A stretch of DNA of 64,000 nt from Berberis thunbergii. Taxonomy: Eukaryota > Streptophyta > Magnoliopsida > Ranunculales > Berberidaceae. The DNA lies in contig QNQO01000454.1 in assembly GCA_003290165.1 (NCBI GenBank), positions 280,001 to 344,000 of the forward strand, in the 5' to 3' direction. Each line of letters starts with the position of its first letter. Position 1 is the first letter of the stretch. Shown here in pieces: positions 45,926 to 58,415 of this stretch. The notes below the pieces were generated by a model. That model ran no database searches. It had not been told where the DNA came from and worked only from the letters and a program-made list of their open reading frames with translations. The translations under genes and the position numbers were made by a program.

Positions 45926-47843
45926 AGATGACGTTTTTAGTGTATCATCAATAGGTATTTTGGTTTCATTTAATGTGTTTAATACATTTATTTACTTGCA
46001 TATTATTTTCACATATTTTATTTGTCCTTGAAATTCATTATATATATTCATGTATCCTCAAAATTTTTATGTTTTTCTTCACAATCCTTGGGTGGAACAA
46101 TGCAGATACGTTGTTCTCGCCCTTTCTCCATTCCTTCTCTTGATCTCTTTTCTCCTTCCTCTTTTTTGCTAAATCTAAATATTTAGTTATAGTTTGAGAG
46201 TCTCTTTAACACTTTGATGAAGGTGACAATGAGGCTTCAATAGATGGGAGCCAAAAGCTTGGGGTGAGAAGGAAATGAAAAAAAAGAGAGAGGAAGTTCA
46301 TTATGGCTTTTAGTTCAATAACAACTTACACCATTGGATCAATACTCCCATAAATGTCGTAAAAACCCCATGGGTGTAGGATTGAGAGCTTGATGTCGGA
46401 GAAAGCCCATCATTATCATTCCAATGGACGTCTCCAGAGTTTGGATTCTATGGAAGAGGCAAATAAATGGATTGCAAACTTGCAGTATCCATGAACAAAA
46501 GGCTAAGGAAAGGTTTCATGTGCTTCTAGTGTGTATTCGTGAAGGTGCGACTCTTTGAGTAATCAGTCATTTGTTAACATGATTGGGGAAGACGACCTCT
46601 ACACCATTGGATTTGCGAGTTAGCAGTTCAATGTGTAATGGATGGTGGCATGGTTCCTAGAAAGAAGCAACCGGATATGATTCAACGACCCCTGCTTTTC
46701 TGATGGAACTCCATGTTGAGGAATTACTCGTAATGCTACCAGACATCAGTATCTTTGGTTACATAGTCGGGAGTATAATAAGTCAATTTGTAATCTATAA
46801 CACCCGCTTAGAGGTGTACAACTGACTTCAGGGACGCGGGATTGAGAACCGAGCATCAATTCTATTTTAAGAGCCAAATTCCTTTTGTCTCCTATTATCT
46901 TGTTAGGGATGCGGGATGAGAACTGAACACATTTCTATTGGTGGAGCTAAAATTTTGTTTGTTTCCTCTATTATCTAGTCCAGGAGTAAGTACAAGGCAC
47001 AAAATAAAATTATAGAATGTCCTCAGAGGACTTATCGCACACTAGTGTGGGTGGAAGTGGCCTTCTGAAGCCCTACATTTATTCTTTTCAAAAGCACTTA
47101 AAGCCAAGCCTCAATGCTTCAAGCGTTCCCTGTGACTTCTCCCATCCTAGGTCTGCTCCAGTAAGCCCAATCAAAGTGGTCGATTAGGTGTAGTAGACAA
47201 TGAAGACAAATCTCTCCCTTAACTTGTCAACGATATCCTTAAATTGAGCATATTCAGGTATGAATATATAGCTAACAGTGCTAAAAGTGTCAGTTCTAAA
47301 GATAGTCCAAATTATCTCTATTAAGTGTTGTTACAACGTCTCCAACTGTGTTCCCTAAAATCCATCCCCAAAATCCTTTTCTTAGGGTCTCCAGAAGGGT
47401 GCAAAAGAGAGTAACATGAGTTGACTCGTGCTCTCTTTAGCACTATAAAATCTTTTTTTTTATCAATTAAATAGAAAGAAATATATTGTATTAATAAAGG
47501 AAAAAGTGACTAAGATAGTCATAATTCAAAGGACACAAACTCATGAGAGTCATTACAAATTAAATAAAATTTCCTAGTAAAAATACAACATGAAATCAAA
47601 TGCCCTCCAATATACCCAAACATACTGCAATCTCTTCAAATCGTTAGAATATCCTTTTTTCCAACCTTTTAAAATGATGTTGTTTATTTCTTAACAAATC
47701 ACTTTATTCAAAAAGAGAAATGGGGGGACAAATCCTTTATTTGGAACTGAATAAAAAAAATTTATGGGACAAACCATTCAAGAATCTATAACACAAAAGT
47801 TGTGTCCAACATTGGCGAATGTTTCCCCTAAAACGACTTGACC
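45926..47843. other. Unassigned stretch left of CACTA-2
   Basis: No gene recognised. A 47453-47470 T run followed by TATCAATTAAATAGAAAG resembles the 3' end of a - strand LINE, but no LINE coding segment is visible before CACTA-2 begins. A direct repeat near 46845-46985 (GGGACGCGGGATTGAGAACC, then GGGATGCGGGATGAGAACTG) is short and of unknown meaning. Confidence 0.4.
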
Positions 47844-47864
47844 CACTACACCAAAAGGGCCATT

Positions 47865-48330
47865 TAGCTACGCCGAGTTGCCCACGGTTTAAAACCGTTG
47901 GTGTATTTGCCACGGCCAAAACCGTGGCTATAGTACCTACGGCTTAAACCGTGGGTAATAAACAACCTAGCCACGGCTTAAAACCGTTGGTATAGTTGGC
48001 ACGGCTAAAAACCATGGCTAATAGTAGCAACGGCTCCAGACCGTGGGAATTATTCGCACGGCTTAAAACCGTTGCAACAAAAAATTTAGCAACGGTTCTG
48101 AACCGTCGCTAGATCTAGCAACGGCTCAAAACCGTTGCAACAAACAAATTTAGCAACGGTTTTAAACCGTGGCTAGATCTAGCAACGGCTCAAAACCGTT
48201 ACAACAAAAAATTTTAGCAACGGTTCTAACCGTGGCTAGATCTAGCAACGGCTCAAACCGTTGCAAAAACAAATTTAGCAACGGTTTTTAAACCGTGGCT
48301 AGCTCTAGCAACGGCTAAAAATCGTGGCTA
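47865..48330. repeat. CACTA-2 left subterminal repeats
   Basis: AACGGCTCAAAACCGTTGC and CCGTGGCTAGATCTAGCAACGG motifs in inverted pairs. From about 48085 they form a ~63-bp higher-order tandem repeat (TAGATCTAGCAACGGCTC recurs). Presumed TNPA-binding sites. Confidence 0.9.
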
Positions 48331-48339
48331 CATGAAAGC

Positions 48340-48634
48340 TAAAAAAATTGGGCGGGCTATTTTTGGCGCTCGACCTTCCCTCCATTCGACTTCCATCGAC
48401 AATTTCACAAAATCGAAGCTCCCTCCCTCGACCTGCTTCCCTCCATTCGACTTCCATCGACCTGCTCCCTCCCTCGACTCGACTTCCCCTGCTCCTTCTC
48501 CTTCCCTGCTCCCTCCCTCGGCTTCCCTCCTCCCTCCTTCCATGCTCCGTCGACTTCCCTGCTCCTCCCTCGACTTCCTCGACTTCAATCGACTTCCCTC
48601 GACTTCAAAATCGATCAGCCACTGCAACGAACAG
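48340..48634 (+). other. CT-rich leader exon of CACTA-2
   Basis: Starts GGGCGGGCTATTTTTGGCGC, continues as CTTCCCTC/TCGAC-rich DNA and ends AACAG followed by GTACTCTCTCTC, matching the leader and splice donor of CACTA-1 (13191-13515). Retention of the donor in both elements suggests a shared transcript start. Frames inside are compositional. From 48635 to 50160 the DNA is AT-rich and intron-like with no recognised gene. Confidence 0.55.
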
Positions 48635-50164
48635 GTACTCTCTCTCTCTCTTTTATTTATGATTAATTAGGGTTCATCAGGGTTCTCTTTTATTTAGGAT
48701 GAAATTAGGGTGTTCAATAGATTTTTTGCAGTTTTTGTAGACTTCACAAGCAGTTATGTATGTCTCCAGGGTGTTCAATAGATTTTTCGCAGTTTTTGTA
48801 AGTTTTCGAGTATATTTGGCATAATAGATAGTGATTTTATACAATGTCTTTTGTTTGTATAATTAGTTGGATAGAAATCTCAACCAATACATGTGCGAAG
48901 TTTTGTACATTATGTAGAAATTCACTTTTGTATCACATGATCGATGTATAATAAGTAGATTGATGATAGTAGATGTACCGATGAAGATGACCACTTAGGG
49001 TCTACATTTTTGTTAAAGTTTGAAGTCGATGGATCCCTTGATATAGATCAATAAAGTGCACCAACTTTTGTAGTAGGGTTGACACTTGTTATAGGGCTGG
49101 CAACAGGTCGGATTTGAGCTATTCACTTACACCAGTCAATTCTAAAAGTAGTCTCGAACAACTGGTCGTGAGATTTTACACTAATAGTGTCCAATTATAC
49201 ACATTTTTTTTCCTTACCCTTTCGCCTCAAATGTTCCAGATGCCCTAATATCTTCACCAATCCAATTAGGAGAATGCCAATGGGTTGATCCTATAATCAG
49301 GAAAGAAAATAATTTACTATTTTCAGGAGAGAAAATAATTTACTCTTTTTCCAATTTTTGTTTGACTAGAGAAAATAATTGCATAGTAAAAAAAGTCAAT
49401 CTTTGTTGATTATCTTTAGATGAGCAGTTTTATATTGAGTAGTTGTAGTAAAATTGAACATCCCTACCTGATGCCCTAACAAAATTTTGAGAGTACCCCT
49501 TGTTTTCCAAGGGACAAGTCACTACGGATGGTACCATTTGGTGGTAGCAACCGCAAGTTTGGGACTCTGTTTTGCAGCCACAATGCCCAATTCACAAGTC
49601 ACCAAGACATGTTTCATGTTTGAATGAATATTAGAGGGGTGCTCTTCACTTGAATGCCAAACATGTATTGTAAGTACTAAACACCAACATGCGCTATGAA
49701 CGAAACAACAAGAATTATTAGTAGGGTTTGGGCTTCTTCTTTGACGTACCATTCATTTGGTTTTAGTGCAAAGAAATTTGGGTTGTAGAGAGAAATTTGG
49801 TCTGCCACGTCGCAATATCCATGTGTTTGGGGTTATTTATTTTTCTTCGCAGTATGTTTAATTAAAGGATATGAATGGTGGATTAATGCTCATCATGTTC
49901 AGACTATTTGTGAATGGAGGTGTATTTTTCCACTTGTTAACTTTACTAATTTGTTTTTACATGCTGGAAATCTGAAAATGCTTCCCAGTGGGGAGGGTGA
50001 AATTAAGGAGTATGATATGATTAATCCACAGTTAAGGATCCATTTCAGTAATAAATATAATGTTGCTCATGTGCACAGATCTCCTAATGCAAACATTGTT
50101 TTGATTGGGAGTTGATGCAAATTGATAGCGAAAGCAATAACGTTTTCACTATTGTGGGCAGGTT

Positions 50165-50420
50165 TATATGTTGTTAACAGTCGTAAAGCAGTTCTGTTAG
50201 GTACTCTGTTAACTCAGAGTGCTTTGTATACTTACTGTTAGTCAATGTTAGTGTTAGTTCTGTTGCTATAAATATAGACTAGCAGGGAAATAACATCATC
50301 ATTTCTGTAATAAGTGAGTACAATTGAGCTTTGCTCATTGAGGAGAGTGGCAATCTCGAATACTGCATTTACATTTCAATCCTTCCATTGTAATTTTTAC
50401 AGAAGCATTCAATACAATAA
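50165..50420. mobile_element. Possible copia-type solo LTR inside CACTA-2
   Basis: Starts TATATGTTGTTAACAGTCGT and holds a TATA box (GCTATAAATATAGAC, about 50265), then ATTGAGCTTTGCTCATTGAG and GAGAGTGGCAATCTCGAAT. The layout mirrors the segment at 24180-24530. Copia LTRs commonly read this way. No coding region or sure target duplication is seen. Confidence 0.45.
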
Positions 50421-50495
50421 TCAAAGTTTGCAGAACAGTCTTCATTGATTTGTTCGACTTTCTTTGGTTGTTCTTGACTTGATGTGTCTTGCCAG

Positions 50496-50595
50496 GTTAC
50501 AAAAACTCCTAGAATTCATCCACTCTGACCTTGGTACTGAGAGTGCACTGCTTGATTCTCTAATTCTGCAGAAACTTCATCACAAAAAAGTCAGT
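50496..50595 (+). other. Unassigned exon-like segment in CACTA-2
   Basis: After a CCAG acceptor an open stretch reads LQKLLEFIHSDLGTESALLD and SLILQKLHHKK. Gene-like composition, + strand like the other captured pieces. Family not recognised. Bases 50640-51250 show no feature. Confidence 0.35.
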
Positions 50596-51263
50596 TCATA
50601 ACAGAAATGTAATTAGCTAGGTTTGTACTCATCAGGAGATGTGTGTGATCTTCAATTATTATTATTGTTATTATTTTCTTCTTCAAGATTGGTAGCTAGG
50701 TTGCTTAACTTAATTAACTGAGTTAGGAGATGATATTATAAATAATGATATTAAGTATGATCTAAAGCTACTTAACTGACAAAGTTTATTATATTGTACT
50801 AGCTCTTCTGATCCTCATATCAACTCTTACTTATTCATCAAATCATTTATAGAAAGAAAACACTGATCTCCATGCTCAACAGATTGCCATTGCTTACCAT
50901 GCATTGTTTACCTTTAGTAGGGAACTTCTCTGTTCCAATCCATTATCTAAGATCAGTTGTAGTTTTGTACTTTGTTAGTTTGTCCTTATATATTTTTATT
51001 TTGTTTTTTCTAAGATCAGCAATAAGCATGATTGTGGTATTTTAGAAACAATTAGTTTGGATAGGAGATCCAATGTAACTCAAGTAATTGAGTTGGATTG
51101 GGAATGTAGAAAGAAGGTCAATGAAACATTGTATAGGGTACCATAACAAATACAACAGCAAACTGGATGAATTGAAGTTCATTAGATTGGTCAATGATTT
51201 TCAAGCAATTTAGCAATTTAGATTCCTTTGGTCAATGACTAAAGTTAATCTTTTAATTTATTT

Positions 51264-54200
51264 GTGTGTAGAAATGTCAACAATTCATTTAGACAAGTCA
51301 TGGATGAACAAACGGGAAGTGCAATGTATATAAATGGCGTTAGACAATTCCAACAGTTTGTTGAGGATAATGCAAATGGAGAGAGTCTTTTCCTTGCCCA
51401 TGTGTTCGATGTAGGAACTCGAGGGGAAACATTAGTGTTGACGACATAGGTGTTCATTTGTTAAGCCATGGCATTGATACCAATTATGTCACGTGGATAC
51501 ATCATGGAGAGAATATAAACAAGCATGTGATTGGTGTACCTATGACAGAAGTGGTTGAACCTGATGATGTCTGTGAATATCCTAGAATGAGAGAGCTAGT
51601 TGATGATGTATTCCTCAACATGCAAACTGTGGAGGCTGATGATGGGATAAATGACTTGAATGACACCGTCGAAGAATGTTTTGGCGGTAATCCAGAAGGT
51701 GGTCCGGAACTTTCTCGTGAACTGAGACAGTTTTGAACAAGAAGTATCAAAAGTGCCTTTGTACAAAGGGTGTCCTAAGGATAAGACCATGTTGTCCACC
51801 ATTATTGAATTGCAGAATTTCAAGACTCGTTTTAGTTGGAGTGGTAATAGTGTGACGATGTTGTTAAAATGGCTAAAACCTTATTGCCGGATGATTGTAA
51901 TTTGCCAGATAACTACCCAAACATGAAACCACAATTAAAAATATGGGGATGGAATGTAAGACAATACATGCATGTGCCAATGGATGCATACTCTATTGGA
52001 AAGAATATGAGGGTCTGGTTGGTTGTCCAAAATGTGGAGAGCGTAGGTATAAGGTTTGTGTGGATGTCAATGACAACGACTCCGGCAAGTATACAGGAAA
52101 GAAGTTAAAAGGTTGTAAAATATTTCCATTGATTCCAAGGTTGAAAGATTTTTAGCATACCGTGGATTGGTGAAGCAATGACTTGGCACAAGGATGCTTG
52201 TTCAGATGGGAATTTGATGAGACATCCATGTGATTCACACAATGGACTTTAACAATATGAGATGGCCAGAGTTTGCCTCTGATAGTAGAATTTGAGACTT
52301 GCAATATCGACTGATGGTTTTAACCCACGTGGAAATCTAAGTAATCTATAGTTGTTGGCCAGCTAATATAGCACCTTTGATCTTCCCCTTCTTTATGCAT
52401 GAAAAAAGAGTTTTGTTTGTTAACCTTGTGTAATATCAGGGCCAAAAGCACCCGGAAAGAATATTGATGTTTTACCTGAGCCATTAGTAGAAGAGTTGAA
52501 GGAATTGTGGGCAGATGGTGTTCTCAACTTGGGATGGTGTGTACTAAAAGCAATTTTCGGTTGAAAGCAGTGTTGTTTTGGGGTATCCATGACTTTCCTG
52601 CTTATGGCGACTCTAGCTGGTTGTAATGTGCATGGTTATAATGCATGCCCTATTTGTGTTGATGATGTAGAATCTGAACGTCTTTCAAACAGTCGGAAGA
52701 TATGTTATAGAGGCCATCGACGTTTTTAACAAAGATGTTGAACATCGTCGTGCTCCACAATGGTTATCTGGCGAAGAAGTTGAACGAAGGATAGTGGAAA
52801 TTTTGGAAGGTAGTTCTACACAAGGTAGGGTTAGTGGGCAAAACCGCAAGAATATGGTTGATAATGATAACGTCAATGATGAACCAACCAATAACATTGT
52901 GCCACCGTGGTCTAGAAGGTCCATTTTATTTGATTTGTGTACTGGAAGTTTGTTGAGCTACGACATAATATTGATGTGATGCATACTGAAAAGAATGTCA
53001 TTGAACACTTATTGAACATATTGTTGAATGTCTCTAAGAAAACAAAGGATGGTGAGAATGCTCGAAAAGATATGGAAGACATGGGAACTCATAAGAGATA
53101 TGGTTGAGCCATGACAATGAAACGGGAAAAATTCATGCCAAAAGCATCATTTGCCTTGACAAGAATGAAAAAAATATTTATGAATACACTAAAAGAGTTA
53201 AATTGCGAGTGGATTTTCATCCAAGTGAGTAATTGCGTTCTTGGCAATCCCCTGGAGCTAAGAGGACTAAAGTACATGATTACATGTCATTATGCACATT
53301 TACTTACAATTTTGCTTAGACATGTTTTTCGTGACAGAAGGATAAATATTAAGAATTGCTATTCAAGAATTAGCTTATTCTTTAATATCTTATGTGCTAA
53401 AGTGATCAACAAACAGATCTTCAGTTGGCACACAAAGGTGTGATTGAGCAATGTGTGTCCTTGAAAGGAGCTTCCGCCTTCATTCTTTGTTATAAGTGTG
53501 CATTGCATGGCTCATCTAACCGAGGAAGAGATGCTTGGTGGTCCAGTTCGATCATGGATGTATCCCTTTGAGCGGTAAATAAATTTTCTAATTTTAGTGC
53601 ACGTCATCACGTTATCTTATTATATTATATCTAATTTATCATTTTATTTATGATTGATAGGTTAATGAAACGATACAAAGACTATACTAAAAATTTCAGA
53701 TACATAGAAGGATCAATAGCAGAATCTACCTTGTAGATGAATCTGTTACATACTGCATGGAGTATATGAGAAAGCCACGGTTCGGAACTCACAAACACAG
53801 TCAAGAGGAGTGGCTTGATGTAGATGATGAGTATGTCGATGAAAGCCATTGGATAAAGGAAAAACTATATGCTAAATATGTACAGTTTAACAAGCTCGAA
53901 GATTGGTTTTCAATGCACTTGCTGATTCGAGTGATTGGGAAGAGTAAGATATATAATTTTTAGTCTTTTTTATAACTAGAAATATAGAATTATGATAATA
54001 TGGTAACTTGTGCAGAAAATACAATGAATATTGCATGGAGTTGGCTACACAAAGTAAAAAAAAGGTCAAGGAAAATGTTGAGAAAGCTACAGATTTATTC
54101 CTTGGTTGTGTGATGAGGTATATTATAATGTGTATTTATTCATATATATATACATATATAATTTTTTTTTATTTTCAGATTTCAGTTCTAAGATTATTTG

Positions 54201-54835
54201 TTTTACAATGTAGTTGGAGAAGGCCGGGGAAACAAATACCACACTTTGGAGGTTAGCCAATGCTCCAAAATTTTGCAACTCGATATCCAAATATTGTGTA
54301 AATGGTTTCACATTTGCGACAAGTTCTTTGGATGAATGTTTGGTGACACAAGATAGTGGTGTCTCATGGATGCCATTGCTCATTTGTTGCTAGTAAGAAA
54401 GATAAGAGGTCAAAGGACTAACTAGTCAAATGGTATGGAGTTGTTTAGAGACATACTAGTGCTAGACTACATTGATTTCAAGAAACTGTCTTCTATTGTG
54501 ATTGGGTCAAAGTGGAAGATAAGAAAAATGCATATAAGGTGGACCCATTTGGAACATGAGATGGTAACTTGTCGAAGCCAAAAGACAAAGAAGGTGGAAG
54601 AGATCCATTCATTTTAGCTCAAGAGCAAGTGGAGTATTTTATTCGAAAGATCAATCAAATGACGGGTGGCATGTAGTTCTACATACTCAAAGAGGCTTGA
54701 ACACTAATGTCAATAAAAAGGGAAATTCCCACTGTGTATCAAAGCATCTTGAAAGACAACCCCAACCTGAAGAGCTTACTGGAATTTTAATTGACTATGC
54801 TACAATATTTTTTGATGCATTTCTAATGCTATTTT
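51264..54835 (+). pseudogene. TNP2/TNPD-like catalytic transposase of CACTA-2
   Basis: Degraded gene for the DDE/D-type transposase that cuts CACTA ends. In order: transposase-associated domain (YINGVRQFQQFVED, PCPCVRCRNS after a shift, VHLLSHGIDTNYVTWIHHGE); tnp2 domain (DDCNLPDNYPNMK, CILYWKEYEGLVGCPKCGER; STDGFNPRGNLS, Asp at 52313; IHDFPAYGD, Asp at 52591; HGYNACPICVDD-like; NIDVMHTEKNVIEHLLNILL, Asp at 52973); DUF4218-like VHCMAHLTEEEMLGGPVRSW then MYPFER split by an intron near 53574; and DUF4216-like DPFILAQEQVEYFIRK at 54605-54650. All three catalytic Asp codons remain, but stops and one-base shifts break the frame many times. Confidence 0.88.
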
Positions 54836-55070
54836 AGTCATCCTCTTTGGTTGAGACCAAATATTTTGTCTTTGTTTCTTATTTTAGACTTTTGAGTTGG
54901 AAATGGAAGCTTTGTAGCTATGTATTCAGATTGGCTTTTCCAATGCTTTATAAAAATCTATTTGTGGTGATATGCTGTGGAAGGAAATTATCTATAAATG
55001 TGGTGTATATAGTTGATTCTTATTTCTTTTTGTTTGATAATGGTTAATATCTATAATGTCATTGATAGAG

Positions 55071-56700
55071 ATGGATAGTACTCGCGACAATCTCTCCACC
55101 ATTGATGTCACTAGATCTACAAATGATGGACATTGAAGTTAAACAGACCATACAGTTCAACCTCCACGGTTTAGCAGTTGGACCTGGTGCTGAATTTCAA
55201 TAAAAATATTGGAAAGCTTGTTGAACCCTTGTGCCCATCAAATTCAAGGATTGGCACATGTTACTGACAACTACAAAGAGGATGTGTGGAATGGCCTCAA
55301 GGTGAGATTTTACATCATTGATTTTCATAATGTCTTATTTTATTTTCAACTTATATCTCAATGGCTTATTTGCAGTGTGAATACGACATCCCAAATTATG
55401 TGAAAAAGAGTGTGCATTTGAAAATGCCTGAATATTATAGAAGGTTCAAGGCACATCTTAGGAAGAATTATTTGGATAAGTATCCTACCATTGAGGAACA
55501 AGAGAAGCATGTTCCAAATGGTGTAAGAGGGAGGATTGGAAGGAGTTTGTTCGCTATGAGAGCACCCTGAAGCGAAGGCATTAGAGACCAAAATGCAAAA
55601 AACAAAAAGGCTTCAAAGTATGTATGGGGGGGTGGCCAAAAGAGTGTGCAGAAGTAGAGTATGAAATGGTAATTGAGTTTGTAGCTACTAGACAATATTA
55701 TATACCATTTAACTTTATAGGCTGAGACTAATGTTTCAAGTATATAGGTTGAGAAGAACCCTGATGGGGAACCAGTCACACGCACTGACATATGGATTGC
55801 TTGTCACACGGGAAAGGATGGAAAACCTACGCATGGTTCTGAACAATATATGGTATGTGCCCAATGATGTCTTTTATACCCAATTCTTAATTTACTTTGT
55901 AGTTGTTTGAATATTATTTGTGTCTGATTTATTTTATTTTTTCATTCTTTTGAAGGAACAAGTTAAAGCAAAAAAAGTGCATTGCAAGAATCTTCAACTC
56001 AGGGTAACATTGACTCACTATTGATGATGATCCTCTAAGCAAGTGTTTGGCCAGAAGCGAGGGGACGTACTCGTTGTGTTGGAACCACTGTCTCTAAAAG
56101 GAAGTATGATGCTGCACTTCCGCTCGTTCATTGCTTTTGGAAAAAACATTGGAAGTAAAAAATGTAGTGAAAATATGATAGATTGGAAGAAAATGTTAGA
56201 TGGATACGAGAGAGACTTGAAAGTGGAACTTATGTAAGACCATCAACAAGTGAGGGAATACAAGGAGTTGTTCAAAGAACTGAAGATACACCGTCATCCG
56301 GTGCACAATCGACAAGGCAACCGGATAATCCATTACCTCCATCTCCATTACGCATCTTCATTCCCATCCATTACCACTCCATTACATCATCTTCTCAAGG
56401 TGTTGCGAGGTTTCTTCTCCAAGCAATCATGTTCCTTCGTGTCAAGGAGATACAAAGTTTGTGATTGGGAAAGGAATGTCATTGCGATAGCATTAGAGTT
56501 GTAGATCTATCCATCAATTCTCTTGCGCTTGTCATGGATCATTGAACCCTGCAACAGAGATCAGACTTTCCTTATGCTTCAAATACAAGACTGGGGTGAA
56601 ACTTTACAAAAGTGATCCAAAAGGAGACAAGATGGGGGATTTGGACGTTGGTGATTTCTTCATATGGTGTAGAATCATGTGGTACTTGATGATTGATAGT
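55071..56700 (+). pseudogene. TNPA-like gene of CACTA-2
   Basis: Close paralogue of 16583-18210 with the same exon-intron plan. Recognised pieces: VTDNYKEDVWNGLK (exon 1 end), CEYDIPNYVKKSVHLKMPEY (exon 2), GEPVTRTDIWIACHTGKDGK (exon 3), and MEENVRWIRERLESGTYVRP (exon 4). The seven-G run near 55626 keeps the frame that the CACTA-1 copy has lost. Against CACTA-1 it differs mainly by single-base deletions (for example CACCCCTGAAG to CACCCTGAAG, AGTGTTGCAG to AGTGTGCAG, GATCCTATCC to GATCTATCC), which break the frame repeatedly. This could be decay or unpolished long-read assembly. It follows TNP2 closely, the usual order. Confidence 0.82.
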
Positions 56701-57639
56701 TACAAAACCAAGAGTCTAATGGTGAATTTTCTGACTATATTTACTTTTTAATGTTTATTTATGTTTACTTTTGATTATGATGTCTTTCTTTTAATGTTTA
56801 TTGTTGTACGTGCTGTTTCTGGCCCAGCGGGTTTCAGCGTGCGCGGTTAGCACACTGGTTTTGAGCTGTGGTTGAGGTATTCTCCTTACATGTGGTGGCC
56901 ATCTAACCTAGTTCAAGTATTATATCTATTTTGTTCTTTTGTTCTCATTCCAATTATCTCAATGAATGTGAATTCATGTTTCCACTGATCAAAACATGTA
57001 TAGTAACAATCGTAAAATGTCTAGTGCAATTCTATCCAAAATGTCCATTAATGTACCTTAATGACTTCATCTAAATTGTCTGCATGGCTGTCAATGGTTG
57101 TTGTACCCAACTCAAACAAAAGGACTCACACTTGGTCATCTTTTAAGTACACAATCATGAACCTATCTACAGAATGAGGGAAGGGGGAGAGACATTCTCT
57201 CTGCCATGCCATGCATGCTATGCCATCATTTGATATTCCATGTAGTTTGTGGGTGTTTCAGTTTCAGAATTCAATTTCATTATCTCTCCCTCTCATGCTA
57301 CAGATAATGTGCATCCAAGAAGGCACAATGGAGGAGGAGTCTTAGTCCGATGACACCGTGGCAATGCGATGAAAGCAAGTATGAAAGTTCTCGCTAGAAC
57401 TTCAAAAAAAGCAGTGCCAAGGAGTATAACTACACCAGACGTATTAAGCACGCGTAAGTCTCATATATTCATGTTTATTTTGTTTATCAGCACGTTTATA
57501 TTGTGAATTCTTTATGTATCTATATTGACTTGCAGAGTGATATTTGAAATGTTTTTTTGTTTTTTTTCTTCAATTACATGTGGTGGCCATCTAACCCATG
57601 TGTAATCTGCAAATGACACACATAGATGCAAAGAAACCT

Positions 57640-57905
57640 AGACTAGACATCAGGCAAAAGATGTTTTGCAGCATCAGGTTATCCAACAGTTGCTCCATAG
57701 ATCAGACTGTGGTCATTATAGGGAACAATCCTCAAATGCAAGCCTTAATTCAACAGCAGAGACTCCAACGACATCAACAGCCGCATCATTTCATGCAATC
57801 TTTGCCACCAATGCAAGGCCCAGTTGCAACATCAATTGCAGCAGCAACAACACAGCAACAGCTGAGACAGCAAGTGCAGCAACAGGGAATTCAACCGGCA
57901 TCTGC
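57640..57905 (+). pseudogene. Captured fragment of a SEUSS-like (SLK) co-repressor gene
   Basis: One frame gives KDVLQHQVIQQLLHRSD and, after a one-base shift, NNPQMQALIQQQRLQRHQQP followed by HHFMQSLPPMQG and QQQLRQQVQQQGIQPASAVS. This is the glutamine-rich segment just before the LIM-domain-binding (LDB) domain of SLK1/SLK2, partners of LEUNIG co-repressors. The LDB domain is absent. The sequence runs straight into a methionine synthase piece at 57906, so this is a chimera. The stretch 57300-57480 upstream is gene-like but unassigned. Confidence 0.75.
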
Positions 57906-57998
57906 AGTAAGCAATCTATCAAATCATGGCTTGCATTTGCTGCACAGAAGGTTGTTGAAGTGAACGCCTTGGCGAAGGCATTGTTGGCCAAAGGATGA
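57906..57998 (+). pseudogene. Captured fragment of cobalamin-independent methionine synthase (METE)
   Basis: A frame of 31 codons reads SKQSIKSWLAFAAQKVVEVN and ALAKALLAKG, then TGA. IKSWLAFAAQKVVEVNALAKAL is a signature of plant MetE, the enzyme that makes methionine from homocysteine and methyltetrahydrofolate. It comes from the middle linker of the protein and includes no catalytic residues. It is fused to the SEUSS-like segment without an intron between. A single short exon, but the match is distinctive. Confidence 0.78.
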
Positions 57999-58415
57999 GG
58001 TATCCTTCTTATCTTTAGTTCCAAAGTTTCTATTTTGTATGTTCCTGTTTTTATATTATTGTTATTTTTTTTTTTTGAAATACTATAATTTAATTTAATA
58101 AGAAGAATATCTAAAGATGTGGCGAAATGGGAATAAAACCAACTTCATCTTCTGTCATGTGTTTATTCGTATGCATGAGTCTGATTCTCTGAATGATAGA
58201 AATCAGCAATATATCTTATTTAACAAACCTATACATGAGGCGTGGTGTATTTGCATGTGCACATGGTGTCACTTTGGCTAAATACTGGCTAGGTTGGAGT
58301 CAGGTATAGTCGTTTGCTCTATTTATTTGTATAATAGGCACAAAGTATGGTAAATGCAGATTTATTACTGTTCCATATCTGTAGCAAAAAAATATAAATC
58401 TTTTAAAATATGTAG

